Assembly: GCA_031272715.1 (NCBI GenBank)
Contig: JAISTH010000028.1
Span: 1 to 64,000 of the forward strand
Length of the DNA: 64,000 nt
Source: Desulfovibrio sp.
GTDB lineage: Bacteria > Desulfobacterota > Desulfovibrionia > Desulfovibrionales > Desulfovibrionaceae
Direction: 5' to 3'
Positions 18,985 to 30,847 of this stretch are shown in pieces. Position numbers and translations under genes: made by a program. The notes beneath the pieces were generated by a model that saw nothing but the letters and a program-made list of their open reading frames with translations, was not told the origin of the DNA and searched no databases. Each line of letters starts with the position of its first letter. Within the stretch, counting starts at the first letter, position 1.

Positions 18985-19138
18985 TCCTGAGGATTTCCTG
19001 ACGGTTCTCCTCAATCAGGTTGGAGCAAAGCACAAGCCCAACACCCTTGAGGAACTGCTGGCCCGACTCAGTCTTGGCAAGACGGCGAATCTGCCGAAGA
19101 AAGTCAGGGAGTTCCTTGCGAATAGCTCTTGCCCCTGA
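18953..19138 (+). other. +1-frame continuation of the PIN protein C-terminal region
   Basis: CNPEDFLTVLLNQVGAKHKPNTLEELLARLSLGKTANLPKKVREFL reads on from PIN residues DDFLCALF in the +1 frame. Confidence 0.5.
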
Positions 19139-19295
19139 GCTATTTGCGGCATCATCTCTTTACTCGACCTCTCCCAATCCTGTAGGTTGGTTCCGACGCT
19201 TTGGCATGCCTAATGCCATGTCGTCTACCAGTACACTCCAGACGATGGCAATTCAGAATTTATACTTTCTTCAAATCCGGCGCAAGCGACATGAG

Positions 19296-19327
19296 ACGCC
19301 GCCCCGACCGTGCGATCGGGGCGGCGT
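19296..19327. terminator. Terminator-like hairpin between convergent genes
   Basis: acgccgccccga / tcggggcggcgt followed by tt. Confidence 0.6.
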
Positions 19328-19398
19328 TTGCTATGCTCTGGCCATGAGGCGGCGCGGATTCCGGGATCCCGGAACCGATGCGCCCGCGACTTGGCGGA

Positions 19399-19791
19399 TC
19401 AGCGCTTGGAGTACTGGAAGCGGGCGCGGGCGGCGCGCAGGCCGTACTTCTTCCGCTCCTTCTTCCGGGCGTCCCGGGTCAGCAGACCGGCCTTCTTGAG
19501 GATGGGGCGCAGTTCCGGGTCGTGGATGAGCAGGGCGCGGGAGATGCCGTGACGGACGGCCTCGGCCTGACCGGTGACGCCGCCGCCGGTGACGTTGACC
19601 TTCACGTCCAGCTTGTCCGCCAGCTTGGTCAGCACCAGCGGTTGCCGGATGATCATCTGGAGGGTCTTGCGGGGGAAGTACTCGGAGTAGGCGCGCCCGT
19701 TGACGGTGATGCCGCCGGTGCCCTCGTAGATGCGCGTGCGGGCCGTGGCCGTCTTGCGCCGTCCGGTGCCGTATTCGAAGGTGTCGCTCAT
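19399..19791 (-). CDS. rpsI: 30S ribosomal protein S9
   Basis: [29 protein letters not shown] ... [17 protein letters not shown]. Confidence 0.97.
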   Translation of the reverse strand: MSDTFEYGTGRRKTATARTRIYEGTGGITVNGRAYSEYFPRKTLQMIIRQPLVLTKLADKLDVKVNVTGGGVTGQAEAVRHGISRALLIHDPELRPILKKAGLLTRDARKKERKKYGLRAARARFQYSKR

Positions 19792-19801
19792 TGCGTGGCT
19801 C

Positions 19802-20236
19802 CTATTTGGGCAAGGTCAGTGGCTGGGGGTGCTGGGCCGCATGGGGGTGCTCGCCGCCGGCGTAGATCTTGAGCTTCTTCAGGATGGCGCGGCCGAGGCG
19901 GTTCTTCGGGAGCATGCCCTTCACGGCGTGCATGAGCACCTGTTCCGGGCGGGTCGCCATCATCTGTCCCAGCGTGGTGGTCTTGAGGCCGCCGACCCAC
20001 CCGGAATGCCGATGGTATTCCTTGGTGGCGAGCTTGGTGCCCGTGACCTTGAGCCTGCTGCAGTTGACGACGACGATGAAGTCGCCGTTGTCCATGTGGG
20101 GGGCGAACTCGGGCTTGTGCTTGCCGCGGAGCCTATGGGCTATCTGGCTGGCCAGGCGTCCGAGCACCTGGTCCGTCGCATCCACCAGGAACCACTCCCG
20201 GTTGATGTCTTTCGGCGTGGGACTGAAGGTCTTCAT
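19802..20236 (-). CDS. rplM: 50S ribosomal protein L13
   Basis: [58 protein letters not shown]. Confidence 0.97.
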   Translation of the reverse strand: MKTFSPTPKDINREWFLVDATDQVLGRLASQIAHRLRGKHKPEFAPHMDNGDFIVVVNCSRLKVTGTKLATKEYHRHSGWVGGLKTTTLGQMMATRPEQVLMHAVKGMLPKNRLGRAILKKLKIYAGGEHPHAAQHPQPLTLPK

Positions 20237-20528
20237 GGTGAACCCGTCTGGGATGGAGTCGCCATCCCGTGATGTATCCGCAGTTCGGGCGATATTGCCA
20301 AATGTGTGCGCGCCGTGCATCGGGAGGGCCGGAACCGCCGCCGCCACCGCATTCCGCAAGGGTTGTCGGTGTGGAGGCCGCCGCTTCGGGGGCACGAGCG
20401 CAAACGGATGTATTTACACGAGACCGGCTGACGTGTCAACCGGGAAATTTCTTCGGCGACGATTTTTTTTGCAGGCTCCGCCATCGGCCTGAAACGCCAG
20501 TCGCAGGGGCGCTCCCGCCGTGCGGACG

Positions 20529-21659
20529 TCACGTGGCGGTTTCCGGGGCCGGGTCGGCTGCGGGGCCGGGAGCGTCTGCCGGGAACGGGTCGCCTACACT
20601 CGCGTTGGCCTGAAGCGGAGCCTGGCGCATGTCCTCGGGGATGCGCCTGCCCCGAGGGATGGCCTCCATGTCCGGATCGTGGAAGAAGCCCTCCCTGCCA
20701 AGCAACCACCCCGCATAGGCGATCATGGCGCCGTTGTCCGTGCACAGAGGGGGACTCGGCACGAGGAGGCGCACCTTGGGGGAGAGTTCTGCCATGCGTT
20801 GCCGCAGGAGGGAGTTTGCGGCGACCCCGCCGGCGAGGATGACGGTGGAGATGTCCGGATGCCTGGCCAGGGCCCTTGCGACTTTCGCGCAGAGGGTGTC
20901 CACGACGGCGAGGTTGAAGGAGGCGCAGCAGTTCCTGAGGGCTTCCGGGGCGTTGTCCAGAGTCGCGGGTCTCGGCCAGTCGGCGCCATGCTCCTGTATG
21001 TGGGATGCCACGGCGGTCTTCAGACCGCTGAAGCTGAAATCCAAGGTGTCGTTGTCGAGGTAGGGGCGAGGAAAGCATGTCGGATCCGGGACTCCGTTCC
21101 TCGCCAGGGCGTCCAGGTGGGCGCCGCCGGGGTAGGGGAGGCCCAGGAGCTTCGCCACCTTGTCGAAGGCCTCCCCGGCGGCGTCGTCAAGCGTCCTGCC
21201 GAGGACCTGCATCGTCCAGGGAGTCTCCATGCGGTAGATGTGGGTGTGTCCGCCCGATGCCAGCAGTCCCAGGGCGGGGAAGTCCAGGCGGTGCTCGAGT
21301 CCCGTGGCCAGCAGGTGTCCATGGAGGTGGTCGACGCCCAACATCGGGATGCCCGTTCCGATGGAGATGGCCTTGGCGAAGGCCACGCCCACGAGCAGGC
21401 TTCCGAGGAGCCCAGGCCCTCTGGCGACGGCGACGATGTCGATGTCGGCCGGGACCAGGCCAAGGCGTGCGAGCAGTTGGTCCAGGAGGGGCCCCAGGAG
21501 GCGCAGGTGTTCCCTGGAGGCGAGTTCCGGCACGACGCCGCCGAAGATGTCGTGGAGGTCCGCCTGGGACGCCATGACGTCTCCGAGGAGCCTGCCGTCC
21601 TCCACGACGGCCAGGGCGGTCTCGTCGCAGGATGTTTCGATGCCGAGGCAGCGCATCAA
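20529..21659 (-). CDS. tsaD: tRNA N6-adenosine threonylcarbamoyltransferase TsaD
   Basis: [57 protein letters not shown]. Confidence 0.96.
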   Translation of the reverse strand: MMRCLGIETSCDETALAVVEDGRLLGDVMASQADLHDIFGGVVPELASREHLRLLGPLLDQLLARLGLVPADIDIVAVARGPGLLGSLLVGVAFAKAISIGTGIPMLGVDHLHGHLLATGLEHRLDFPALGLLASGGHTHIYRMETPWTMQVLGRTLDDAAGEAFDKVAKLLGLPYPGGAHLDALARNGVPDPTCFPRPYLDNDTLDFSFSGLKTAVASHIQEHGADWPRPATLDNAPEALRNCCASFNLAVVDTLCAKVARALARHPDISTVILAGGVAANSLLRQRMAELSPKVRLLVPSPPLCTDNGAMIAYAGWLLGREGFFHDPDMEAIPRGRRIPEDMRQAPLQANASVGDPFPADAPGPAADPAPETAT

Positions 21660-21765
21660 TGGCCATCGGCGGTTGACGTTACGGCGGATGTGGCAGTATG
21701 GCGACTCATCAAAAATCCTGCTTGTGCAGATGAAAAACTGTTGAGAGCATTTCGCTATGCCATTT

Positions 21766-22235
21766 TTATGGCAATGGTTTTTGTGCGAGTGTATTTTTTA
21801 TCTTGTCGTGGAGTTCCGGCAAGATGTATGCTGAAGATTCTTCAGAATCGCGAAAAGGCACAACGACACATGCGTGCTCTTCAGGGATTCCGAGTTCCTT
21901 TATTGTTGCGTGGCCAATTTCCGACATATGCGCCTTTCCGGATGTCTTGCATCCAATTGCAAATAATTTGTGATTTTGCTTGAGAGTAAAATTTATTTCA
22001 TTGTTGTTTTTGTCAGGATAAAAAAGATGCTGCCGTAAGCTGGATTTTTCAAGGTCGTCCTCTTTTTCGAGATCAAGATAGAGGGAACCTTGCAACATAT
22101 CGCATATGTTTTTTGCCAGGTACGATTTGCCGCAATGCCGTGGCCCGATGGTGGCTGTGAGAGGGTTGTTTTCGACGGGATTTCAGGATACTGGCTTCAA
22201 TAAGCCTCGGTATGGCAGCCTCCAGATTCATGCTT
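21766..22235 (-). pseudogene. Remnant of an AAA/DUF4143 ATPase (frameshift plus internal deletion)
   Basis: MNLEAAIPRLIEASIL, then frameshift to NNPLTATIGPRHCGKSYLAKNICDMLQGSLYLDLEKEDDLEK, fused directly to C-terminal NEINFTLKQNHKLFAIGCKTSGK. Confidence 0.7.
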
Positions 22236-22274
22236 ATACATTGCAATTGTGCTGCATGTACGGGTGTTGCAACA

Positions 22275-22967
22275 TCACTTGTTCCCAAAGTTCGCAATGC
22301 AAAATGCCGTTATCGGAACAATGTATTTTCTCCCGAAGCTGTCGATTAGCAATGTCCCGCCAGCCTCGACTTCGATATCACTTATCTCTGCATCTTCAAA
22401 GCAATGTCTTGTGTCTGGATCCAAATCCACGGTCCAGTCCACGCTTGGATAAGGATCACTCCCGTCAGCCAAATCCTTATGCGCCATCCAGTCTGTGACT
22501 TCCAACCTAAAGACTCGTGAGCCATCATAAGATTTGTAGAATTTTGGTTTGGCCTTGATTTTTATATCTTGTACATCGTCACGAGAAATTACTGCATCGG
22601 CCTGTATGGCGCCTCGGGATGCTTTATCTAAATAGCTGGCGCGGTCGTATGTCACCTGAGTCAAGAATTTTACATATTCTGGCGTCCCTTTGCCAAAAAG
22701 CCTGTATGCATCGCGTGCTCTGTGTTTCAGCCACTGGAGTTGTGAAGCCTTTAAGTCTTTCTTGTCTTCAGGATCCGTCTGCGCCATGACCTGCTTGTAG
22801 ACATTGTTCAGTTCCTGTTCCGCTTCCCGGAAATCCTTGTTCTGCAACAGGACCTTGTATTCTTCATCCGTGATTTTTTCTGAGTCGGCGGCTGTGCTGA
22901 CAGCAGGCAGCATCATAATGCACATGATGCAAAGAACAAGGCTTGTCAGGACGATGTATCTTTTCAT
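22275..22967 (-). CDS. Secreted LprI/DUF1311-family protein
   Basis: Signal peptide; FREAEQELNNVYKQVMAQTDPEDKKDLKASQLQWLKHRARDAY. Confidence 0.72.
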   Translation of the reverse strand: MKRYIVLTSLVLCIMCIMMLPAVSTAADSEKITDEEYKVLLQNKDFREAEQELNNVYKQVMAQTDPEDKKDLKASQLQWLKHRARDAYRLFGKGTPEYVKFLTQVTYDRASYLDKASRGAIQADAVISRDDVQDIKIKAKPKFYKSYDGSRVFRLEVTDWMAHKDLADGSDPYPSVDWTVDLDPDTRHCFEDAEISDIEVEAGGTLLIDSFGRKYIVPITAFCIANFGNK

Positions 22968-23067
22968 GAACTCACCTTAATTGTTTTGTTGGGTGATTCC
23001 CATTGATGCCAAAGCATTATGCAAAGCGAGCAAAAGCTTCCTATTGTCACATGTCACAGCAGACGCA

Positions 23068-24054
23068 TCATGTCCGCATGGACTCCGCCACATCCCCGAG
23101 ACGCATCTTGGCGTTCAGAAGATAGGAGCGGATGAGCGTGCCGTTGTTGAAGGGATAGGATGCCATCCATAGTGGATCGTAGGTGCATATCTTGTTCAGG
23201 TTCTCGAGGATCATGTTGAAGTTGACCTCGTTGTATTTCTCCTTGACGGGATAGAGCGTGTAGAGCACGGCGAGGAAGTCCCTGACCACGAGGGCGATCC
23301 CCTGGGCCTCGTAGATCTTGTTGTCCACCGTGTACCACGGGAGCTTGTCGGCGTCCTCGAGGATGCCGATGGCGTAGCCGAGGAGCTTGTCGGACATCAC
23401 GAGCTGGAAGGACGTGTAGATGTCGTTCGTCTTGCAGTTGTAGACGGCCTTCCCTTCCGCGAGCCGCTTCTTGTAGGACTCGATCCGCTTCAGCCCCCTC
23501 TCGTAGTAGTACTCGCTGGTGTCGGTGAAGGGCCGGAACCCCCAGCGTTCCGGGGAGAAGACGAAGTCGGTCTGGCGCGCCTGGAAGAGGTCGGTGTCCT
23601 CCTTGTCGTTCTGGCCGAGCCTTGCCACCACCATGGAGTAGTTCTCGACGAGTATCTTCGTGGCGTTGTAGACGCCGAACTGCCGGTAGGCGCGGTTGTC
23701 GAGGAGGTACTTGTTGAAGAGGATGTCGTTGGCGCTCCAGCCGAAGGTGGAGCCGAGTTCGTAGCGCATCTGGTTGACGATGGCGTCGATGACGGCGACC
23801 CCCTTCTCGTAGTCGGAGGCCTTTTCGCCGTAGGTGGTCTCGTAGAAATACGGGAAGTTCGTCCGGTCGATTTTGGAGTACAGGCCTTCCACGCCCCACA
23901 TGCAGAGGATCACGAGGACGACGGAGATGGCGGATGTGGCGAGGCTCCGGACCAGGTTGGCGAACATGTTCCCTCCGGACTCTGACGCCCGCCACAGGGC
24001 GCCGACGAAGGGGATGTCGGGGAGGTTCGGCATTGGGAGTTTCGGCAGTTGCAT
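23068..24054 (-). CDS. DUF2333 family protein
   Basis: Single N-terminal TM; TTYGEKASDYEKGVAVIDAIVNQMRYELGSTFGWSANDILFNKYLLDNRAYRQFGV. Confidence 0.7.
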   Translation of the reverse strand: MQLPKLPMPNLPDIPFVGALWRASESGGNMFANLVRSLATSAISVVLVILCMWGVEGLYSKIDRTNFPYFYETTYGEKASDYEKGVAVIDAIVNQMRYELGSTFGWSANDILFNKYLLDNRAYRQFGVYNATKILVENYSMVVARLGQNDKEDTDLFQARQTDFVFSPERWGFRPFTDTSEYYYERGLKRIESYKKRLAEGKAVYNCKTNDIYTSFQLVMSDKLLGYAIGILEDADKLPWYTVDNKIYEAQGIALVVRDFLAVLYTLYPVKEKYNEVNFNMILENLNKICTYDPLWMASYPFNNGTLIRSYLLNAKMRLGDVAESMRT

Positions 24055-24503
24055 ATGTGCCTCTTGGTGCTGGCGCGATGGGAGGGCGTTGCCGGCCCGT
24101 CGGGGGCATGGGCCGACGTCCTCTTGCGGCCTGCGGTTTGGCGTCTCGTTGCAGTGGTCTCACGTCCCGGTGGGGCGGGGCGTCTGCGGAAGAGCGGGGT
24201 GGTGCGTTGCCGTTTCGGAGGTGGGGACCTGACGGGGCGCAAACGAGGAACGTGCCTGGCCGTGCCGGCGCGATTCACGGAGCGGGGTCACGGGGTGCCG
24301 GCGTCCACGGGGACGGGGTCGTTCCGGCCTGGCTTGCGCAGGGTGTCCGGGGACTGCCACTGCGACCGACGGACCTCTCTTCCCGCCCCTTGCGGGAATT
24401 CCCCTGCGACCCGCACGGGGACGCAGGAGGAGGCCGTCCCGGTCGCGGCGACCGGCACGCCTTCCCTTGGCCTTGCCCGCGGTCCCGACCTCCGGACGTC
24501 CGC

Positions 24504-25511
24504 CTACGCCCCGCCCTCCTCGGCGTAGATCCGCTCCACCGTCTCCACGTCCTCCTTGGAGCCGATGAAAAGCGGCGTGCGCGCATGCAGATGGCCCGGG
24601 GTGCGGTCGAGGATCCGCCCGCGGCCGTCGCTGGCCTTGCCTCCCGCCTGTTCCGCGAGGTACGACAGGGGGAATGCCTCGCACATCATCCGCAGCTTGC
24701 CCTCCGGCTTCTTCGTGTCCGCGGGGTACATGTAGATGCCCCCGTAGATGAGCGTCCTGTGGAAGTCCGCCACGAGGGATCCCACGTATCGCGCGGAGTA
24801 GGACTTGCCGTCCGAGGCCTTCCCGGTGCGGAACCAGTCCACGGCCTTGCGGGTCGCCGGCGACCAGTTCCTCCAGTTGCCGTCGTTGACGGAATACGTG
24901 TGCCCCACGACGGGCAGATGCATGTCCGGGTGGGAGAGGAGGAACTCTCCCACTCCCGGGTCGAGGGTGAAGCCGTGGACGCCGTTGCCGGTGCTGAACA
25001 CCAGCATGGTGGACGGGCCGTAGAGGATGTATCCCGCCCCCACCTGCCTCGAGCCCTTCTGCAGCACGTCCTCGGTCTCCACCTCGCCCTTCCGGCCATC
25101 GGGGCGGCGCATGATGGAGAAGATGGTCCCCACGTCGATGTTGACGTCGATGTTGGTGGAACCGTCCAGGGGGTCGAAGATGAGGATGTAGTCCCCGATG
25201 GGGAACTCGGGGCGCACGCGGATGATGTCCGCCTCCTCCTCGCTGCCCATGGCGCAGAGGGCGCCGCACCGTTCCATCCGGTACTTCATGATGCGGTTGG
25301 CGATCTCGTCCAGTTTCTGGACGTTCTCCCCCTGCACGTTCACCTCTCCCGTCCCGCCGAGGACGTCCATGAGTCCGGCCTTGCCCGTGTGCCTGGCGAT
25401 GGTCTTCCCGGAGAGGATCAGGTCGTAGAGCAGTCCGGTGAACTGCCCCGTGGCGTGGGGCGAGAGCTTCTGGTGGAGCAGGAGGTGTTCGGTGACCGTG
25501 ATGTCCGCCAT
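24504..25511 (-). CDS. fbp: Fructose-1,6-bisphosphatase class 1
   Basis: [64 protein letters not shown]. Confidence 0.96.
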   Translation of the reverse strand: MADITVTEHLLLHQKLSPHATGQFTGLLYDLILSGKTIARHTGKAGLMDVLGGTGEVNVQGENVQKLDEIANRIMKYRMERCGALCAMGSEEEADIIRVRPEFPIGDYILIFDPLDGSTNIDVNIDVGTIFSIMRRPDGRKGEVETEDVLQKGSRQVGAGYILYGPSTMLVFSTGNGVHGFTLDPGVGEFLLSHPDMHLPVVGHTYSVNDGNWRNWSPATRKAVDWFRTGKASDGKSYSARYVGSLVADFHRTLIYGGIYMYPADTKKPEGKLRMMCEAFPLSYLAEQAGGKASDGRGRILDRTPGHLHARTPLFIGSKEDVETVERIYAEEGGA

Positions 25512-25552
25512 GGGTGTCTCCTTGTGCTTGTCGTCGGATCGTCGGGCGCCGG

Positions 25553-27010
25553 CTATTGGTTCCCGGAGTCCTCGGACTGGCCTTTCTGTGCAGGCTTCTC
25601 GCCTCCCTGGAAGTCCTTGGAGAGGGACGGCGCATCAGACGGGCCGAAGGGGCTGGGCCGTCCGCTGGGCAGCAGCGTCGGCTGCTTCGGCGTTTCCTTC
25701 GGCTTCTCGGACTGCTCGGCCGGCTGCTCCTGCGTCCTCTTGGGGGACTCTTGCCGCGGGGGCTCCTGCTGGCCGTCGGCGGGTCCGAAGGGACTGGGCC
25801 GCTGCAGGGGCGGAGGCGGAGGCAGGCGTTCCGGAGCCGTGGACGGCATCTCCGTCCGTGGCGCGGGCCGGCGTCGCTGGGACTCCTGCGGGGTCTCCGG
25901 CGGGGCCTCGGGCAGGGGTTCCGGTGCGCCCTCGCCAAGTTCCCGTTCCTCCATTTTCCGCCTTGCCGGCGCCTGTTTCCGGAGGAGCATGCTGTCCCGG
26001 CTGCCCGGCTCGATCTCCCTGGTGCTGCGTCCGGAGGGCTGCACGGCGGGCGGGACGGGCCTTCCGGCCTGTCTCGCGGGCGGTTCCGCGGGCATGACGA
26101 CCGGGGCGGGGGGCTCCGGCGCCGGCGGGGCCATGGCGTCTTCCCTGGGCTTGCGTTCCGGCATGGGCGGCGGCGGGAGCTTCTCCCGTTCGGGGAAGAA
26201 CTGCAGTCCCTGGTTGACGTCGCCGTTGCCGTTGGGGAACTCCCCGGACGCCGGCACGGCGAAGATCAGGGGCAGGTTCGCCAGGTAGCGCACGATGTAA
26301 TAGAAGGTGCCGGTGGCGTTGGTGCAGGTGCCCTGGGAGCTCTGGATCACGGTCTCCCCCCAGTCCACCTGGGAGAGGGGAGTCGATGCGTAGTCGTACT
26401 TGCCGGGCCAGAGCAGGGCGAAGGGCGTCAGGACCACGATGTTCTCGGCGCCGCTGGAATAGGTCATGAGGGTGCGCATGTCGAAGTTGGCGGCCACCAG
26501 TCCCAGGAAGTCCGTGGAGTCGTAGATGGGCGTCGCGACGATGACCTCCGGGCCCGCCGGGGTCTGCTGCACGTCGCCCCTGAGGGCGCGGCTGTTCTGG
26601 CGCTTGTCTTCGTAGAGCAGGTAGTTGTAGTCCAGCTTTTTCAGGGGGACGGCGGGTTCGGTGCCGAGGATCGTGCCGTCGTACTTGACGCCGGCGAAGC
26701 CCTCGAGCCAGGGGAAGGTGGTGAGCAGGCTCGAGATCCAGGCCCTGGTGGGGGGCTTGTCCGCGTTCTGCATGATCCGCTCGAACTTCGTCAGTTCCAT
26801 GTCGACGCCCAGCATGCTGGAGGAGAGGGCGGTGGCCAGGGGCCCCAGATTGGGCTTGTCGCCGTAGTCCACCGAGGCCGGCGGGCTCACGTAGGAGTTC
26901 CAGAAGCTCTTGGTGGACTTCCAGATGTTCTTCGTGGGCTGGTAGGAACTGCATCCCGCCGAGAGGAACAGCAGGGCCGCGATGAGCAGATGTATGACGG
27001 GTGATTTCAA
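25553..27010 (-). CDS. Lipoprotein with PDC/Cache-like sensor region and Pro-rich C-terminus
   Basis: Lipobox [37 protein letters not shown]-rich tail. Confidence 0.6.
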   Translation of the reverse strand: MKSPVIHLLIAALLFLSAGCSSYQPTKNIWKSTKSFWNSYVSPPASVDYGDKPNLGPLATALSSSMLGVDMELTKFERIMQNADKPPTRAWISSLLTTFPWLEGFAGVKYDGTILGTEPAVPLKKLDYNYLLYEDKRQNSRALRGDVQQTPAGPEVIVATPIYDSTDFLGLVAANFDMRTLMTYSSGAENIVVLTPFALLWPGKYDYASTPLSQVDWGETVIQSSQGTCTNATGTFYYIVRYLANLPLIFAVPASGEFPNGNGDVNQGLQFFPEREKLPPPPMPERKPREDAMAPPAPEPPAPVVMPAEPPARQAGRPVPPAVQPSGRSTREIEPGSRDSMLLRKQAPARRKMEERELGEGAPEPLPEAPPETPQESQRRRPAPRTEMPSTAPERLPPPPPLQRPSPFGPADGQQEPPRQESPKRTQEQPAEQSEKPKETPKQPTLLPSGRPSPFGPSDAPSLSKDFQGGEKPAQKGQSEDSGNQ

Positions 27011-27025
27011 TGTCGTCTCCGGATG

Positions 27026-28703
27026 TTAGCCCTTGGCTCTGGCTTCCATGCGCTCGGCCAGGGTCGCCAGCTTGCCGATCAGCGCATCCTTTCCGTCGGC
27101 GGCGGGTGCCGCGGACGGCGGCGGGGGGGGCGGCGGCTGGTGGCCGTGGATGCGTGCAGTCAGCGCCCCGACGTGCCGCTCCAGTTCGGCGCGGGCGTCC
27201 TCGGAGTCGCTGGTGCCCAGCAGTTCGAGATAGATGTCCAGGGCTCCCTGCAGGTCTCCCTGATCTTCCAGCACCTGGGCCATGGAGCGGGTGCGGAGGT
27301 TGATCACCGGTCCGGTCCCTTTGTCCGTTCCGGAGGCGTCGGCCTCGGGGGAGTCGTGGGATTCCGGGGATTTTTTCCTGCGCTGGTGGGCGGCGGGGCT
27401 CTTCGGGGGCGTCGCCGCGCCGTCGTCGGCCGCCTGCCGGGACTCCTGGATGCGGGCGGACAGGTCATTGACGCGTTGTTCCAGTTCGGCGCGCCTGTCA
27501 TCGGAGTCGCAGGTGGCCAGCAGTTCCTCGTAGATGTCCAGGGCCTCCTGCAGATGTCCCTGGCTCTCCAGGGTCTGGGCCATGGAGAAGGTGCGCACGC
27601 TGATCGAGACGTCCGGCTCGTGGGTCTTGCCCGCCTTGCGTCCCTTGGCCGCTCCCGGGGCCGGGCGGGGCTCCTGGGGGGGCGATGCGTCGGTGATGGG
27701 GGGGGCGGGTTCGGGCCTGGTCATCCCGGACTCGTCCCCGGCGTCCAGGAAGTCCGGCGCGGGCTGCGCCGGAAGCGTCGGGGACCCCAGGGCGTCCTCC
27801 ATGGGGAAGACGGATTCCTCCGTTTCGGGCTCTTCCGTCTCCGGGGGGGCGACCGATGTCCCGGGTCCCTTCCCGTTCGTGAAGTCCAGGTCCGGCGCGG
27901 GCTGCGTCGGAAGCTTCGGGGACTCCAGGGCGTCCTCCATGGGGAAGTCGTGTTCCTCCGTCTCGGGCCTCTCGACCTCGGAGGGGGCGACCGACGTTTC
28001 GGAGCCGTCTCCGGCGTCCGGGAAGTCCGGCGGGGACTGGGGCGGAAGCGTCGGGGACCCCAGGGCGTCCTCCATGGGGAAGGAGGGTTCCTCCGTCTCG
28101 GGCGCCTCGACCGTGGGCGGGGCGACGGGTGGTTCGGAGTCCCCCGGGCCTGCCTCCGGAGCCTGTGCGGGCTTTTCCGGGGCTTCCGGTTCGGGCGCCT
28201 GGCCCTTCGCGACGGGGGCGGCTTCCCCGGGAACCCCGGCACCCTCGGAGGGCTTGCGGACAACGGCCCCGGCCGTTCCGGGACTTCCGACGCCCTCCTC
28301 CAGGATGGCCTCGAGCCCCCGGTTGACCACGTCATGGAAGGTCAGCCCCTTCCGGGACAGGGATGCGGCAAGGAAGCGCATGGCCGCCGCCGTGTCGAGA
28401 CGCATCCCCGAGGCCAGGGCGCTGGCCCAGGCCAGCCAGAATCCCTCGTAGGAGGAGAGCATCTCCCCCATCTTCTCGAGATGGCGGCCGCAGGCGTCGT
28501 GTTCCCCCCGCCTGTAGAGAAGGTCGATGAAGAAGAGGCGCGCCTCGAGGAACTCCGGGTGCCGCCCCAGGCCCTCCTCGAGGTAGACGACCGCCTCGTC
28601 GGCGCGGCCGGCCTCCACCATGAGCTTCGCCAACGGGAAGAAGAGCTTGGAGTTGGGCTCAAGCTCCATGACTTCCTTGTACAAGTCGATCTTCTCGATC
28701 ATT
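27026..28703 (-). CDS. Tetratricopeptide-type protein with internal acidic repeats
   Basis: Internal ATG of ORF 27026..28933; LAKLMVEAGRADEAVVYLEEGLGRHPEFLEAR; two copies of RT.SMAQ.LE.QG.LQ.ALDIY.ELL. Confidence 0.7.
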
Positions 28704-29001
28704 CCCGTCTCCTGGCGTCGGCGCTCTCGTCGAAGATGTACAGGATCTCGTTGTCTCGCACGTAGTGCAGCCGCTGGCGTATCATCCGGGCGATGTACCG
28801 GTCGTCGGACTGCAGAAGGCGTATCTCCCTGCTGAGGGAGAGGTTCTGCTTCTCCAGGTTGGCGATCTGCCTCTCGATGCCGGCGTACTGCCGCTTGAGC
28901 TCCTTGTACTCCAGCAGCCCCGTCGGCCCCCACACCGTGCGCTGGAACAGCATCACGTTGATGAGGGTGAGCAGCACTATGAGGAAGACCCGCCAGAACA
29001 T
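28699..29001 (-). CDS. FtsB/DivIC-like septum formation initiator
   Basis: Short TM plus coiled coil: VFLIVLLTLINVMLFQRTVWGPTGLLEYKELKRQYAGIERQIANLEKQNLSLSREI. Confidence 0.8.
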   Translation of the reverse strand: MFWRVFLIVLLTLINVMLFQRTVWGPTGLLEYKELKRQYAGIERQIANLEKQNLSLSREIRLLQSDDRYIARMIRQRLHYVRDNEILYIFDESADARRRE

Positions 29002-29070
29002 GGCGTCACCTCCCCCACTGCCGCGCGTGCCCAGCGGCACCGTCCGGAGGATGTCGCCGCCCCCGGTCCG

Positions 29071-29646
29071 TCATGTCCCGCCGCCCTCGGCCATCGCGGC
29101 CCGATTGCGCCGCCGCAGATGGGAGTAGAAGTCGTAGCAGTAGTTCACCCCGGACACGATGGCCAGCACCAGCGCCAGATAGAGGAGCCACTCCCCTATC
29201 GGCCACAGCTCGTGCCCCAGAATGGGAAAATGCAGGATCAGCGGCACGATGGCCACGATCTGGAGCACCGTCTTGGCCTTGCCGAACTTGTCCGCGGCGA
29301 GGACGATCCCCTCGTCGATGGCGATGGCCCTGAGTCCCGTGACCACAAGCTCCCGGCACACCATGAGGATGACCACCCACGCCGGCGCCCAGTCCAGCAT
29401 CACGAACATGATCAGCACCGAGCAGATCAGCACCTTGTCCGCCAAGGGATCCAGGAACTTCCCCATGCTTGTGACGGTGTTGCTCCGCCGGGCGATGTAG
29501 CCGTCCAGCAGGTCCGTTATGGCCGCGAAGACGAAGGCCGCGGCCGCAAGGACGCAGCTCAGCCGTCCGGGAAAGTAGAGCAGCAGGATCACCATGGGCG
29601 TCATGAATATCCTGAGCAGGGTGATCTTGGTGGCCAAAGTGAACAT
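29071..29646 (-). CDS. pgsA: CDP-diacylglycerol--glycerol-3-phosphate 3-phosphatidyltransferase
   Basis: TKITLLRIFMTPMVI, DLLDGYIARRSNTVTSMGKFLDPLADKV CDP-alcohol phosphatidyltransferase motif. Confidence 0.93.
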   Translation of the reverse strand: MFTLATKITLLRIFMTPMVILLLYFPGRLSCVLAAAAFVFAAITDLLDGYIARRSNTVTSMGKFLDPLADKVLICSVLIMFVMLDWAPAWVVILMVCRELVVTGLRAIAIDEGIVLAADKFGKAKTVLQIVAIVPLILHFPILGHELWPIGEWLLYLALVLAIVSGVNYCYDFYSHLRRRNRAAMAEGGGT

Positions 29647-29915
29647 GACGGCTGGGAGTCCTCGCTGGTGTTGCGGGAGGCCGCGCGAACCCGGTGCCGG
29701 CCGGGACGTGACAGAAGAGGGGTCGTGGTCTCACGCCCCCGGCATGGCCCTCGAGGCGGCACGGCAGTGACGTTCCGCCCATGCCCGAGGCCGCATGCAA
29801 GGCCGCATCCGCAAGGGCGCGTTCGCTTTCGTGACGCATTATCGAATCGATTCTAGCATATTCCCGCGAGATGGGCAAAAGGAAATCTCTCCCCGGGGGA
29901 ATTCCGCGCCTTTCG

Positions 29916-30803
29916 TCAGTTCCCGGCCTCCTCCATCCCGCATTCCCTGGCGATGTTCCGGGCGAGGGCCAGGAAGGCGATCTTCGCCGGATGGTCCCCG
30001 TCGAGGCACACCACCGGTTCCCCTCTGTCCGCGGCCACCACCGTGGCGGGATCCAGGGGGATGGCCCCGAGGAAGGGGAAGCCGTACCGGGCCGCCAGCG
30101 CCTTCCCCCCGCCTTTCAGGAAGAGGTCGATGGTCCCGCCGCAGTGGGGGCAGACCAGGCCGCTCATGTTCTCCACGATGCCCAGGACCTTGGCCCCCGC
30201 GTACTGCAGGAAGTTTATGGCCTTGCGCACGTCCGCGAGGGACACCTCCTGGGGGGTGGTCACCACGATGCATTCCGCGTCGGGGACGGTCTTCAGGACC
30301 GTCATGTGCTCGTCCCCGGTGCCTGGAGGGGAGTCGATGAGCAGATAGTCCAGGTCCCCCCAGGCCACGTCGGAAAGGAACTGGCGTATGGCGGCGTTCT
30401 TCTTGGGGCCGCGCCAGAGGACGGCCTGGTCCTTGTCCTGGAGGAGGGAGTCCATGGAGAGGACGCTCAGGTTCTCGAAGGCCGGGGCCGGGACGAGGCG
30501 CTCCCGGTCGTCCATCTCCACGCCGCAGGTCAGGCCCAGGAGTCTCGGGACGCTGGGGCCGTGCATGTCCACGTCGAGGATCCCCACCCGGGCGCCCTCG
30601 TGGGCGAGGGCGGCCGCCGCGTTGACGGTCACGGAGCTCTTCCCCACGCCCCCCTTGCCGCTCATCACGAAGAGTTTGTGGCGTATCCTCGACAGGGTTT
30701 CGCCGATGGACTCGTCCTGGATTCGGAGCATTTCGTCGCAGCCGCCGCCGGCGGCCGCGCCGGGACAGGATCCGGCGGTGGAGCAGGTTGAACAGGATGC
30801 CAT
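29916..30803 (-). CDS. mrp: Mrp/NBP35-family iron-sulfur carrier ATPase
   Basis: VMSGKGGVGKSSVTVNAAAALAHEGARVGILDVDMHGPSVPRLLG; GIVENMSGLVCPHCG. Confidence 0.93.
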   Translation of the reverse strand: MASCSTCSTAGSCPGAAAGGGCDEMLRIQDESIGETLSRIRHKLFVMSGKGGVGKSSVTVNAAAALAHEGARVGILDVDMHGPSVPRLLGLTCGVEMDDRERLVPAPAFENLSVLSMDSLLQDKDQAVLWRGPKKNAAIRQFLSDVAWGDLDYLLIDSPPGTGDEHMTVLKTVPDAECIVVTTPQEVSLADVRKAINFLQYAGAKVLGIVENMSGLVCPHCGGTIDLFLKGGGKALAARYGFPFLGAIPLDPATVVAADRGEPVVCLDGDHPAKIAFLALARNIARECGMEEAGN

Positions 30804-30847
30804 GGGGACCTCTGGGTGCCTTTGGTTGCGATTTACGGTGGGATCTT

